64,000 nucleotides of DNA from Martinezella lusitana (GTDB taxonomy: Bacteria; Pseudomonadota; Alphaproteobacteria; Rhizobiales; Rhizobiaceae). The position numbers and the translations under genes were made by a program. Within the stretch, counting starts at the first letter, position 1; each line of letters begins with the position of its first letter. The stretch lies in the NCBI RefSeq assembly GCF_016901135.1, contig NZ_JAFEVL010000075.1, positions 1-64,000 of the forward strand, written 5' to 3'. The notes under the pieces are model-generated. The model searched no databases, was not told the DNA's origin, and saw only the letters and a list, made by a program, of their open reading frames with translations. Positions 20,198-28,846 of the stretch are shown piece by piece.

Positions 20198-22078
20198 TCA
20201 CCGACCAGTGAAATCCGAAATCACAGCGAGAAACGCATCTCCATAACGTTCGAGCTTCGACTGCCCGACACCCGAAATCCCGAGAAGGGCCTTGTGGTTC
20301 TTCGGCCGCTCCGTAGCAAAGGCGATAAGGGTCGTGTCCGGAAAGACAACATAGGGCGGTACACCCAGTTCTTTGGCGATCCTGGTACGCTCGGCGCGCA
20401 GCGCATCGAACAGGGCCTGCGCCTCGCCGGCAAGACCATGCGCTGGCTTCTCCGACCGTCCAGCCTTCTTGTTCCGGCGACCCGCTTCCGGCCGGTCCTT
20501 GCGAAAGAAGACCTGCCGCTCGCGTTTGAAGACCGCCCTCGCCTCGTCCTCGAGTTTCATCGCGCCAAAAGCCGTATGATCGACGGTGATGAAGCCGTTC
20601 GCCAACAATTGCCGGAAGATCGATTGCCAGGTGCGGGCAGGAATATCTTTTCCGGCACCGAAAACAGGCATATCGACATGGCCGAACCGCTGCGTCTTTT
20701 CATTGGCCGTGCCCATCAGCACGTCGATGACGTGACCGGTGCCGAAACGCTCGCCCGTGCGATAGACCGCCGCCAGCGCCTTGATCGCCGCTTCCGTCCC
20801 ATCCCAGGTCTCCACAGGTTTCAGGCAGGTATCGCAATTGCCGCAACCGCCGCCATGCGCCTCGCCGAAATGCGCAAGAATTGCCTGTCGCCGGCAGCCG
20901 GCCGTTTCGCAAATGGCGAGCAGCGCATTGAGCTTTCCTCGCTCAACGCGCTTGATCTCATCGGCTGCATTGCCCTCATCGATCATTCGTCGCCGCTGGA
21001 TGACATCGGCCATGCCGTAAGCCATCCAAACCTCGGACGGCAACCCGTCTCGCCCGGCACGGCCGGTCTCCTGATAATAGGCCTCGATCGAGCCCGGCAG
21101 ATCAAGATGGGCGACATAGCGTACGTTCGGCTTGTCGATGCCCATGCCGAAGGCGACCGTCGCCACAAGGCAAAGGTCTTCTTCTTTCAGGAAGGCGTCC
21201 TGATTGGCATCGCGCAGCGACCGGTCCATGCCGGCGTGATAGGCGAGCGCCCGGATGCCCTGCCCATTCAGCCACGCCGCCGTATCGTCGACCTTTGCCC
21301 GCGACAGGCAGTAGACAATGCCGCTGTCACCGCGATGGCCATCGAGAAAGCGCAGCAATTGCTGGCGCGGCTGATCGCGCTCGACAATCTCATAGGCGAT
21401 ATTCGGCCGGTCGAAACTGGTGGTGAAGACCTTGGCACCGTCAAGAGCGAGCCGCTCGATGATATCGTCGCGGGTATGAGGATCGGCCGTCGCCGTCAGC
21501 GCGATGCGAGGCACGCCGGGAAAGAGTTCCGCAAGCTTGCCCAGATCCCTATATTCCGGCCTGAAATCATGCCCCCATTGCGAAACGCAATGCGCCTCGT
21601 CGATCGCAAACAGCGCAATCTTCGCCCTGGCGATCATCTGTTGGAAGCCATCGGTGAGAATGCGCTCGGGCGTGACATAGAGCATATCGAGCGTGCCGCT
21701 GGAGACGGCGCGATAGACATCGCTCGCCTCCTCGCGCGACAGGGATGAATTCAAGGCGGCCGCGCGGATGCCGAGCTGCTTCATCGCCTCCACCTGATCT
21801 CGCATCAAGGCGATCAGCGGCGAGACGACGATGCCGATACCGTCACGGCAAAGTGCGGGAATCTGGAAACACAGCGACTTGCCGGCCCCGGTCGGAAACA
21901 GCACGACCGCATCGCCGCCGGAGACGACATGCTCGACCACCTGCTGCTGCTTGCCGCGGAATGCGGAATAGCCATAGACGCGCTTCAGTACATCGAGTGG
22001 CGCGGGCGCCCCGGCACGATCGCCGAATAAGGCATCATCGGCGGAAAATCGCGGTTCCAGTCTATCCGGCAGTGGCAT
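20198..22078 (-). CDS. recQ: ATP-dependent DNA helicase RecQ
   Basis: 626 residues. Walker A FPTGAGKSLCFQIPALC, DEAH box FAIDEAHCVSQWGHDFRPEY, helicase motif VI with YYQETGRAGRDGLPSE. The RQC zinc site is CRRQAILAHFGE with GGCGNCDTC, and the HRDC domain fills the last 80 residues. It acts in recombination repair at stalled forks. It begins 7 bp after dnaG on the same strand, so the two are probably co-transcribed. Confidence 0.97.
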   Translation of the reverse strand: MPLPDRLEPRFSADDALFGDRAGAPAPLDVLKRVYGYSAFRGKQQQVVEHVVSGGDAVVLFPTGAGKSLCFQIPALCRDGIGIVVSPLIALMRDQVEAMKQLGIRAAALNSSLSREEASDVYRAVSSGTLDMLYVTPERILTDGFQQMIARAKIALFAIDEAHCVSQWGHDFRPEYRDLGKLAELFPGVPRIALTATADPHTRDDIIERLALDGAKVFTTSFDRPNIAYEIVERDQPRQQLLRFLDGHRGDSGIVYCLSRAKVDDTAAWLNGQGIRALAYHAGMDRSLRDANQDAFLKEEDLCLVATVAFGMGIDKPNVRYVAHLDLPGSIEAYYQETGRAGRDGLPSEVWMAYGMADVIQRRRMIDEGNAADEIKRVERGKLNALLAICETAGCRRQAILAHFGEAHGGGCGNCDTCLKPVETWDGTEAAIKALAAVYRTGERFGTGHVIDVLMGTANEKTQRFGHVDMPVFGAGKDIPARTWQSIFRQLLANGFITVDHTAFGAMKLEDEARAVFKRERQVFFRKDRPEAGRRNKKAGRSEKPAHGLAGEAQALFDALRAERTRIAKELGVPPYVVFPDTTLIAFATERPKNHKALLGISGVGQSKLERYGDAFLAVISDFTGR

Positions 22079-22085
22079 CTATTCC

Positions 22086-24074
22086 CTACTTTCCCGCAAC
22101 GCTTTTGACTCGGCCGGAAAGCACGCCAAAGCCATCGATGATCGCCTCCTGGTTTTCCAGCCGCACCGCTTCGAGCTGCACTTCCTGCAAGGCGCGCATC
22201 AACTGCTCGATAAGCTCGCCATCACTATCTTCCGTTGCTTCGGCAATCGCGCCTTCCAATTCGATCTTGTGCCAGCGCAGTGCCTTGGAACGCTTGTGAA
22301 GAGCAAGCGCCTGGCGGTAGCCCTCGCGCGCGTCTTCCATTGCGGCTTCCTCGGTTGCCGTCCATAGCCTGGCGTTGCGAACCTGCTGGTCGAGATTCTT
22401 CAGCAATACGCCGAAGTCCTGTTCCTCCAACTGCTCGACCAGCCGCTCGCGGATGAGCTGCGGCGCGACCATGGCTGCGGCGATCCCGAGAACCGCCGAC
22501 CAGAGACGCTGCAATTCGCGGCTCTCGTAATCGATGGCGGCGATCTCGTCATATTCGTCCTGCAACAGCAGCGGATGATTGACGATGGTCAGCGCCAGAA
22601 CGCTTTCGCGCAGGCTCGGAATGTCCTGATGCCCCTTGATCATGGCCGAACGCGTCAAGCGATCGGACGCCGTCGTACTGACCGGCCGATCGCGGCCCTG
22701 CTGTCCACCACGACCGGTGAAATTGCGGCCATTGCCGTCACGGGAAAAGCCTCGCCCCTGCTGATTGCCGCCACGCTGGAATTGCGGCTGGAAGAGCCCG
22801 TTCAGCCGCTCGCGCATGTTCTGCTGATAATGGCGGCGGACATCCTCGTCCACGATAACAGACACGATGCGCCGCAGCCGCGCCTCGAGCTCCGCCCGTG
22901 CTTCCGGCGTCTCGAACGTGCCGCTGCCGGCCTCCCTGGCCCAGACCAGATCGGCCAGCGGCTTCGCCTGTGCCAGAACCTTGTCGAAAGGCGCACGCCC
23001 GTCGTGACGGACGAGATCGTCCGGATCCTTGCCATCGGGCAGCAGTGCGAAACGGACGGTGCGGCCCGGCTTGATATGCGGCAGCGCCAGATCGGCGGCG
23101 CGATTGGCGGCGCGAAATCCCGCGCCATCGCCATCAAAGCAGAGCACCGGCTCCGGCGTCATTTTCCAAAGGAGATCCAGCTGATTCTCGGTCAGCGCCG
23201 TGCCGAGCGGCGCAACGGCATTCTCGACGCCGGCCTGATGCAGGGCGATGACATCCATATAGCCTTCGACGGCAATGATGGTGCCTGCGCCGTCGGCACT
23301 CTGGGCAGCGCGGCGCGCACGGGTGAAATTATAAAGCACATTGCCCTTGTGGAAGAGCTCGGTCTCGTTGGAATTGAGATATTTCGCCGGTGCGTCCGAA
23401 GACATGGCGCGGCCGCCGAAGGCGATCACCTTCTCGCGCGACGACAGGATCGGAAACATGATGCGGTCACGAAAGCGATCGTATGAGACCGGCACGTTCT
23501 CGTGCACGACCAGCCCACAGGCTTCGATCTGCTCCTTCAAGACGCCCTTGCCGGCAAGAAACTCCTTCAGCGCATTGCGGCTGTCGGGAGAATAGCCGAG
23601 ACGGAAAGTCTCGATCGTGCGGCCGGTCAGGCCACGATCGCGCAGATAGGCGCGAGCACGGGCGCCGTTGGCAGTCTGTAGCTGATCCTGAAAGAACTGA
23701 GTCGCCATCTCCATGACGTCGAGCAGCGACGTGCGCTCCTTCTCCCGCTTTGCCTCCATGGGATCGGCCACAGGCATGGGGACGCCGGCCATGTCGGCGA
23801 TCTGCTGCACCGCCTCAGGAAAGCTCAGTCCCTCCAGCTCGGTGAGGAAACGGAAATGATCGCCCGTCACACCGCAGCCGAAGCAGTGATAGCGGCCCTT
23901 GCGGTCTTCACAGTGGAAACTCGGTGACTTCTCGCCATGGAAAGGGCAGCAGGCCCAAAAATCTCCGCGCGGCACATTGGTCTTGCGCCGGTCCCAGCTC
24001 ACGCGACGACCGATCACGTCCGAAATCAGAACGCGGTCGCGAATCTCATCGAGAAACGTATTGGAAAATCGCAT
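22086..24074 (-). CDS. dnaG: DNA primase DnaG
   Basis: 662 residues. The N-terminal CHC2 zinc ribbon (CPFHGEKSPSFHC, then YHCFGCGVTGDHF) binds single-stranded DNA; the TOPRIM centre includes VEGYMDVIALHQAGV and CFDGDGAGFRAA; the C-terminal helical part binds the DnaB helicase. The region about residues 425-460 is Gly/Arg/Gln-rich and low complexity. It makes the RNA primers for replication. In many bacteria rpoD follows directly; here recQ does. Confidence 0.97.
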   Translation of the reverse strand: MRFSNTFLDEIRDRVLISDVIGRRVSWDRRKTNVPRGDFWACCPFHGEKSPSFHCEDRKGRYHCFGCGVTGDHFRFLTELEGLSFPEAVQQIADMAGVPMPVADPMEAKREKERTSLLDVMEMATQFFQDQLQTANGARARAYLRDRGLTGRTIETFRLGYSPDSRNALKEFLAGKGVLKEQIEACGLVVHENVPVSYDRFRDRIMFPILSSREKVIAFGGRAMSSDAPAKYLNSNETELFHKGNVLYNFTRARRAAQSADGAGTIIAVEGYMDVIALHQAGVENAVAPLGTALTENQLDLLWKMTPEPVLCFDGDGAGFRAANRAADLALPHIKPGRTVRFALLPDGKDPDDLVRHDGRAPFDKVLAQAKPLADLVWAREAGSGTFETPEARAELEARLRRIVSVIVDEDVRRHYQQNMRERLNGLFQPQFQRGGNQQGRGFSRDGNGRNFTGRGGQQGRDRPVSTTASDRLTRSAMIKGHQDIPSLRESVLALTIVNHPLLLQDEYDEIAAIDYESRELQRLWSAVLGIAAAMVAPQLIRERLVEQLEEQDFGVLLKNLDQQVRNARLWTATEEAAMEDAREGYRQALALHKRSKALRWHKIELEGAIAEATEDSDGELIEQLMRALQEVQLEAVRLENQEAIIDGFGVLSGRVKSVAGK

Positions 24075-24645
24075 GGCTACCTCTGGCTCGTCTCATATAA
24101 ACAGGAATGGCACGCATTGCCATGACGACCCGACCTGCACACACGGTATTCACAGCCCTTTGCAGGCAATTGCAATTTCATCATCTTGATCACAACTTCG
24201 TGAGGCTACTATCAGAATCAGGCCGCGCGCACCGGCTTGAGGCGTCGTTTCCGTGTCACCAAAAACGGTATCGATATTGACCTCACTTAGCCGGAATTGA
24301 GTCTTGGGCCGACCTGATGAGCATCAGCCTTCGCAGAAAAAGAGGCGAAAAAGCAAAGACTTGCACACCTTGAAGTGGGTAGACGGGTACGCCGGATGTA
24401 TCTGGAACAATCAGCGGCTGCAATGAGCGATGCCTGCGACCCATCTGTTTGGTGGCGCATTTGCGGCATGGTTCGTAAGCCAAACATTATTTTTTTGTAA
24501 TTTGATTGTTGGTGTGCGGCGCAATAGCGTTCTTCTCACGGGGCGAGACAAGCCGGCGAAGAAAAATGCTTCGCGACGCGACATGCCGAGACGCCCCCAC
24601 GAACGGAAAGCCATCAGGTACAGGGCTCTCAGTTTAGGAGAGGAA
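24075..24645. other. 571-bp intergenic region upstream of dnaG
   Basis: No convincing gene in any frame. It should hold the dnaG promoter (minus strand) and that of the small gene at 24646 (plus strand). An A/T-rich stretch with a run of T's lies around 24485-24510. Confidence 0.5.
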
Positions 24646-24879
24646 ATGCGGGTCCTGATCGTACCCCTAGCCGCCGCGGCCATTTTCGCCACAGCTACCT
24701 ATAGCTCGGCGATGACGACTGGCGGCGCTGACGATCGGAATACGCTCTACGCTGGCGCGGAATATCAGCTGCCGGTGGATATGAAGATCCCTGCTCTCAC
24801 GGCAGGCGTCAAAGTTCAAATGTCCGGACTAACGTCGCAAGCATTGGCTTTGCCGCAGGAAGTCAGGATTCTCAGATAA
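24646..24879 (+). CDS. small exported protein of unknown function
   Basis: 77 residues with a signal peptide (MRVLIVPLAAAAIFATATYS, cleavage near SSA|MT). The mature part of about 54 residues has no motif I know. TAGGAGAGGA stands at ribosome-binding distance before ATG 24646, which supports this start over upstream in-frame codons. It ends 12 bp before a set of three stable hairpins, which could be its 3' UTR or an independent RNA. Confidence 0.5.
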   Translation: MRVLIVPLAAAAIFATATYSSAMTTGGADDRNTLYAGAEYQLPVDMKIPALTAGVKVQMSGLTSQALALPQEVRILR

Positions 24880-24884
24880 GTTTT

Positions 24885-25045
24885 ACGGGATACTCAGGTG
24901 GGGCACCATCCCTACCCCCGGCGCCGCCCCACCTGAGTGCCTTTGCAATAGACGTTTGATTTTTGGGCCCCACCCTGCGTCATCAAACGGCTGCAAAGCG
25001 CAAGAAGGCAGGAGCTCCCCCAGCTCCTGCCTTCTCTAATTTTAC
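24885..25045 (+). ncRNA. candidate structured small RNA with three hairpins
   Basis: Three consecutive stems fill the region. Hairpin 1: 24892-24904 pairs perfectly with 24926-24938 (13 bp; loop rich in C). Hairpin 2: 24941-24947 with 24992-24998 and, inside it, 24953-24960 with 24982-24989. Hairpin 3: 25003-25016 with 25022-25035 (14 bp perfect, loop CCCCC), followed by CTAATTTTA, a good + strand terminator. The layout (about 150 nt, three stems, C-rich loops, final terminator) resembles the alpha-r families of rhizobial trans-acting RNAs, but I cannot assign it to one. It may instead be a stable 3' UTR of the small gene before it. Confidence 0.6.
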
Positions 25046-25219
25046 GATCCCAATTTTCCGATGACGGAAGCTCCGAATCTCCGCGGCAGAACATTTAGAG
25101 TTCAAATGAGGCCAGTACCTTGACGTAATGGCCACAATTGATATTTCATATATCAGTAATCTAGATGATGATTTCCTAAGACAGCATGGAGAATTGCTCA
25201 GCTCATCGGAGATGGCTGC

Positions 25220-26128
25220 ATGTCTTTATCCGCGAAGGAACTTGCCGATAATCCTGACTTTTTCGCTATAGTTCTCGACTATACCCGAGAAATTGTATCC
25301 GTTTACGGAGAAAATCGCCGGATAGGCTCCGTTTTTTCTTCGCAGCAGCGCTGGTTGATGGCCCTCGCCGGCTTCGCCTTATATTACGGCGGCGTTGATG
25401 GGAAGCCGCCCGGTATCCATGCCAACCGCTTTGCCGACTTTGTCGTCGAGCACGAAATCGCCAGTCACAACACGGCATTGAGCTTCATTCAGGAAATGCT
25501 CGACCATCATTTTCTGCGCCACCAGACAATCACGCCAGACCGTCGGGTACGACCGATGGAGCCAACCGAAGAAGCCGTCAAACAGCTTGCAAGATGGCTC
25601 GGTATTCACTTGGCGGCGCTCGACAAATTGGACGGAGGCAAACGAGGCAGCCTGTTCGCCGGGCGACCGGAACTCATTGCGGCATTGCAGCCTGCAATCT
25701 CGGTCAGCATCATTGCCAGTGACGCCGTCCGCCATCCAGGCGATACATTCGATCTGTTCACCTGGGCAAATTCCGGCGGCATAATCATGGATTACCTGAT
25801 CTCGCGCGTCGGTATGATCGATCCGAAAACACAAAGAGCAATTGTCGGGCCGATCGCGTTCACGGATATCTGTCGCCGTTTCCACATCTCAAGAACGCAC
25901 GCAAAGCGGCTCATGCGCAAAGCGGTCAGCATGCAAAGCGTTGGCTGGACAGGCCCCTCGGGGAAAAGCGAGCTGTGGCTGTCCAGCGGCTTCATCCAGG
26001 AATATCGGCACTATCAGGCGGAAAAGTTTGCCATCATAGATGCTGCCTGGCGGCGAGCCCTCGGCACACGGCAGACCCGTGTGCCGAAGGTGAGACTGGT
26101 CTTTACTTCAGCAACTCCTTCAGGATAG
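25220..26128 (+). CDS. uncharacterised protein with a C-terminal HTH-like segment
   Basis: 302 residues, no family recognised. Residues about 35-130 look helical and winged-helix-like (SSQQRWLMALAGFALYYGG, then FADFVVEHEIASHNTALSFI), and around residues 213-235 there is a helix-turn-helix-like stretch (FTDICRRFHISRTHAKRLMR). No signal peptide or membrane helix, so probably cytoplasmic and possibly a transcription factor. CGGAG precedes ATG 25220 by 8 nt. Its 3' end overlaps that of the convergent yqeY gene by 26 bp. Confidence 0.7.
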   Translation: MSLSAKELADNPDFFAIVLDYTREIVSVYGENRRIGSVFSSQQRWLMALAGFALYYGGVDGKPPGIHANRFADFVVEHEIASHNTALSFIQEMLDHHFLRHQTITPDRRVRPMEPTEEAVKQLARWLGIHLAALDKLDGGKRGSLFAGRPELIAALQPAISVSIIASDAVRHPGDTFDLFTWANSGGIIMDYLISRVGMIDPKTQRAIVGPIAFTDICRRFHISRTHAKRLMRKAVSMQSVGWTGPSGKSELWLSSGFIQEYRHYQAEKFAIIDAAWRRALGTRQTRVPKVRLVFTSATPSG

Positions 26129-26555
26129 CCGAAGCCTTCGCGAAGTCCATCTGCCCGGCATAGCGCTCGCGCAAAGCCGCCACGCACTTGCCCATATCCT
26201 TCAAGCCTTGGGCGCCGAGTTCCGCAACGACGCCGGCACAGATCTCGCGCACCTTCTCGTCGGAGAGCTGCTCCGGCATGAATCCCTGGATGACGGTGAT
26301 TTCCGCGCGCTCCTTGTCGGCGAGTTCGGGACGACCACCGTCGACGTAGATCTTCACCGACTCTTCGCGCTGCTTGATCATCTTGGCGAGCAGCTGGAGG
26401 ATTTCGTCATCGCTTGCCTGCTCCTTGGCCTGGCCGCGATTGGCGATGTCCTTGTCCTTGATACCGGCAAGGATAAGACGCACGGTTGAAAGCTTCGCCG
26501 TATCCCTTGCCTTCATCGCATCCTTCTGGGCATTGGAAAGGGTCTCGCGGATCAT
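26103..26555 (-). CDS. GatB/YqeY domain protein
   Basis: 150 residues, the full length of the YqeY family, which is homologous to the tRNA-binding tail of GatB (glutamyl-tRNA amidotransferase). Markers: MRETLSNAQKDAMKARD-like start, KLSTVRLILAGIKDKDI, DEILQLLAKMIKQREESVK and MGKCVAALRERYAGQMD. Function as a free-standing protein is unclear. Divergent from carA and convergent with the unknown gene before it. Confidence 0.93.
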   Translation of the reverse strand: MIRETLSNAQKDAMKARDTAKLSTVRLILAGIKDKDIANRGQAKEQASDDEILQLLAKMIKQREESVKIYVDGGRPELADKERAEITVIQGFMPEQLSDEKVREICAGVVAELGAQGLKDMGKCVAALRERYAGQMDFAKASAILKELLK

Positions 26556-26857
26556 GTCTGTAACTCCTCAAGCAGGCAGGCGACGATCGCCCGGCCTCTC
26601 ATTTCATGCTGTCCGTCTCATAGACCATCAGCGCCGACCAATGCAATTGCGTCAAACCGGCCGAAACGAGACGAATTCCCCGGCAGGAAACGAAAAGCGC
26701 GCATTGACCGGCTCGCCTTGTTTGGCTATGTCCATCACCTGCACATTAGATCGATATGAAGATCTCAAGCCGCGGCCTGTGTCGCCGGCGGTACCTTGCC
26801 ACAAACATGGCGGAAGCCTGCGGCCTCTTCAAGGTCGCGCACGACGCCGGAAACGGG

Positions 26858-28072
26858 ATGACTATGACCGCCACAGCCCCATGGACCATTGAAAAGCCGA
26901 CTGCTCTTCTCGTTCTTGCCGATGGCACCGTGATCGAAGGCAAGGGCATCGGCGCGACCGGCAAGGTCCAGGCCGAAGTCTGCTTCAACACGGCGCTTAC
27001 GGGTTACGAGGAGATCCTGACGGACCCCTCCTACCTCGGCCAGATCGTCACCTTCACCTTCCCTCACATCGGCAATGTCGGCACGAATGAGGAAGACATC
27101 GAAGATCTGACGCCGGCCGCCCGGCACGGTGCCGTCGGCGTCATCTTCAAGGCCGATATCACCGATCCGTCGAGCTACCGTGCCGCCAAGCATCTCGACC
27201 AATGGCTGAAGGCCCGCGGCGTCATCGGCCTGTGCGGCATCGATACCCGCGCGCTGACCGCCTGGATCCGCGAAAACGGCATGCCGAACGGCGTCATCGC
27301 CCACGATCCGAACGGCGTCTTCGACATCGAACAGTTGAAGGCGGATGCAAAGGCCTGGAGTGGCCTCGAAGGTCTCGACCTCGCCAAGGTCGCCTCGTCC
27401 GGCCAGTCTTCGCACTGGTCGCAGACCCCCTGGGTCTGGAACGAGGGCTATGGCGAACTGGGCGCCGATGAGGCCAAGTACCACATCGTCTGCCTCGACT
27501 ACGGCGTCAAGCGTAACATCCTGCGCCTCTTCGCCGGTCTCGATTGCAAGGTCACCGTGTTGCCGGCAACCGCTTCGACCGAAGACGTGCTCGGCCTCAA
27601 TCCGGACGGCATCTTCCTTTCGAACGGCCCCGGCGATCCGGCCGCGACAGGCGAATATGCCGTGCCCGTCATCAAGGACCTGCTGAAGTCGGAAATCCCG
27701 CTATTCGGCATCTGCCTCGGCCATCAGATGCTCGGCCTCGCACTCGGCGCCAAAACGGCGAAGATGCATCAGGGCCATCACGGCGCCAACCATCCGGTCA
27801 AGGACCATACGACGGGCAAGGTCGAGATCGTCTCGATGAATCATGGCTTCGCAGTCGACTCGAACTCGCTGCCAGAAGGCATTGAAGAAACTCACATTTC
27901 TCTCTTCGATGGCAGCAATTGCGGCCTGCGCGTCTCCGGCAAGCCTGTCTTCTCGGTGCAGCATCATCCGGAAGCCTCGCCCGGCCCGCAGGACAGCCAC
28001 TACCTTTTCCGCCGCTTCATCAATCTGGTGCGCGAGAAGAAGGGCGAGCCGGCACTGGCCGAACGCGCCTAA
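26858..28072 (+). CDS. carA: carbamoyl-phosphate synthase small subunit
   Basis: 404 residues. The subunit hydrolyses glutamine and channels ammonia to CarB for arginine and pyrimidine synthesis. The N-terminal small domain begins TALLVLADGTVIEGKGIG; the class I amidotransferase domain has the nucleophile Cys in LFGICLGHQMLGLALG and the His-Glu pair in SVQHHPEASPGP. ATG 26858 or 26864 is the likely start; codons further upstream lack leader sense. carB is 8.4 kb downstream on the same strand, with unrelated genes between. A strong hairpin follows. Confidence 0.97.
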   Translation: MTMTATAPWTIEKPTALLVLADGTVIEGKGIGATGKVQAEVCFNTALTGYEEILTDPSYLGQIVTFTFPHIGNVGTNEEDIEDLTPAARHGAVGVIFKADITDPSSYRAAKHLDQWLKARGVIGLCGIDTRALTAWIRENGMPNGVIAHDPNGVFDIEQLKADAKAWSGLEGLDLAKVASSGQSSHWSQTPWVWNEGYGELGADEAKYHIVCLDYGVKRNILRLFAGLDCKVTVLPATASTEDVLGLNPDGIFLSNGPGDPAATGEYAVPVIKDLLKSEIPLFGICLGHQMLGLALGAKTAKMHQGHHGANHPVKDHTTGKVEIVSMNHGFAVDSNSLPEGIEETHISLFDGSNCGLRVSGKPVFSVQHHPEASPGPQDSHYLFRRFINLVREKKGEPALAERA

Positions 28073-28096
28073 GCCTTCACAAGCGTCACAATATGC

Positions 28097-28133
28097 AGAA
28101 AGCCTCGGATTGATTGCCAATCCGAGGCTTTCT
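28097..28133 (+). terminator. strong hairpin after carA
   Basis: A perfect 15-bp stem (28097-28111 with 28119-28133) with loop gattgcc lies 24 bp after carA. Only short T runs follow, but stem strength and place argue for termination. Confidence 0.8.
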
Positions 28134-28179
28134 CTTGTCGCACGTCAGGATGGGAGATCCTTTACCGGCCCCTGCTCGA

Positions 28180-28752
28180 TCAAGCCTGCAGCCGCCGCTG
28201 TTTTACCACCTCGAGCTCACTCATCATGATTTCCTGCAGGAACTCGAAGTCCGACTGTCCGAAGGCGACAAGGCCGAATCTCAGCCTGTAGCCCCAGTTC
28301 TTGTCCTGGGTAAAATCAAGCCAGCCCAGCAGAGGGCGTAGCGGCTGCTCGGGCGCATCCAGCCAATCGACATCGCGGCGATAGGCTTTTCCGCAAGCCA
28401 TCTGTGCAAGATAGGGCTCACCGTCACGGACAAAGCCGATGGCGGTGAAGCTCTGAAATCCATCTCTCTCGCCCATCGTGACGGACGGCGAATAATAGAC
28501 GATGCCATCGCCCGGTTTGATTCGTTTCAAGGGCGCCTGCTTGCCGTGGCTCATCTGCATGAAGCCGTGCTCGCGCCCAAGGCGCACGTGCTCCGCGCTG
28601 GCCACCGCCAGCCAATAGGACTTCTGCGCAGGCTCGGGCCGGCGGGACGATGTATTGGCGTGCGGAAAAAGGCGCACCGTGGTGCCCTGGTTGATGGAGT
28701 CTTCCCGCGGGAAAAGCGCGGCATCATTACGATCGCTTGCTTTGAAGGTCAT
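28180..28752 (-). CDS. EVE domain protein (UPF0310 type)
   Basis: 190 residues. The EVE domain (PUA-like fold, proposed to read modified bases) covers residues about 47-185: YWLAVASAEHVRLGREHGF, then LKRIKPGDGIVYYSP and FTAIGFVRDGEPY. A 45-residue unstructured N-terminus precedes it. ATG 28752 with GACGGGAGACG upstream is better than the codon at 28803. No restriction genes adjoin it. Confidence 0.88.
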   Translation of the reverse strand: MTFKASDRNDAALFPREDSINQGTTVRLFPHANTSSRRPEPAQKSYWLAVASAEHVRLGREHGFMQMSHGKQAPLKRIKPGDGIVYYSPSVTMGERDGFQSFTAIGFVRDGEPYLAQMACGKAYRRDVDWLDAPEQPLRPLLGWLDFTQDKNWGYRLRFGLVAFGQSDFEFLQEIMMSELEVVKQRRLQA

Positions 28753-28846
28753 GGTCGTCTCCCGTCGTTGGTATGACAGGAATATAGACGACCATACTGT
28801 CAATATTTGTCAGTAGTCTCGCGGACTGACAATCGACACGCCGGTA

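Noticed and set aside
20294..21748. 484-codon open frame opposite recQ
   Set aside because: Shadow of recQ; no start context and no motif.
24283..24692. Several short minus-strand frames upstream of dnaG
   Set aside because: Overlapping one another with no ribosome site, no signal peptide and atypical codons.
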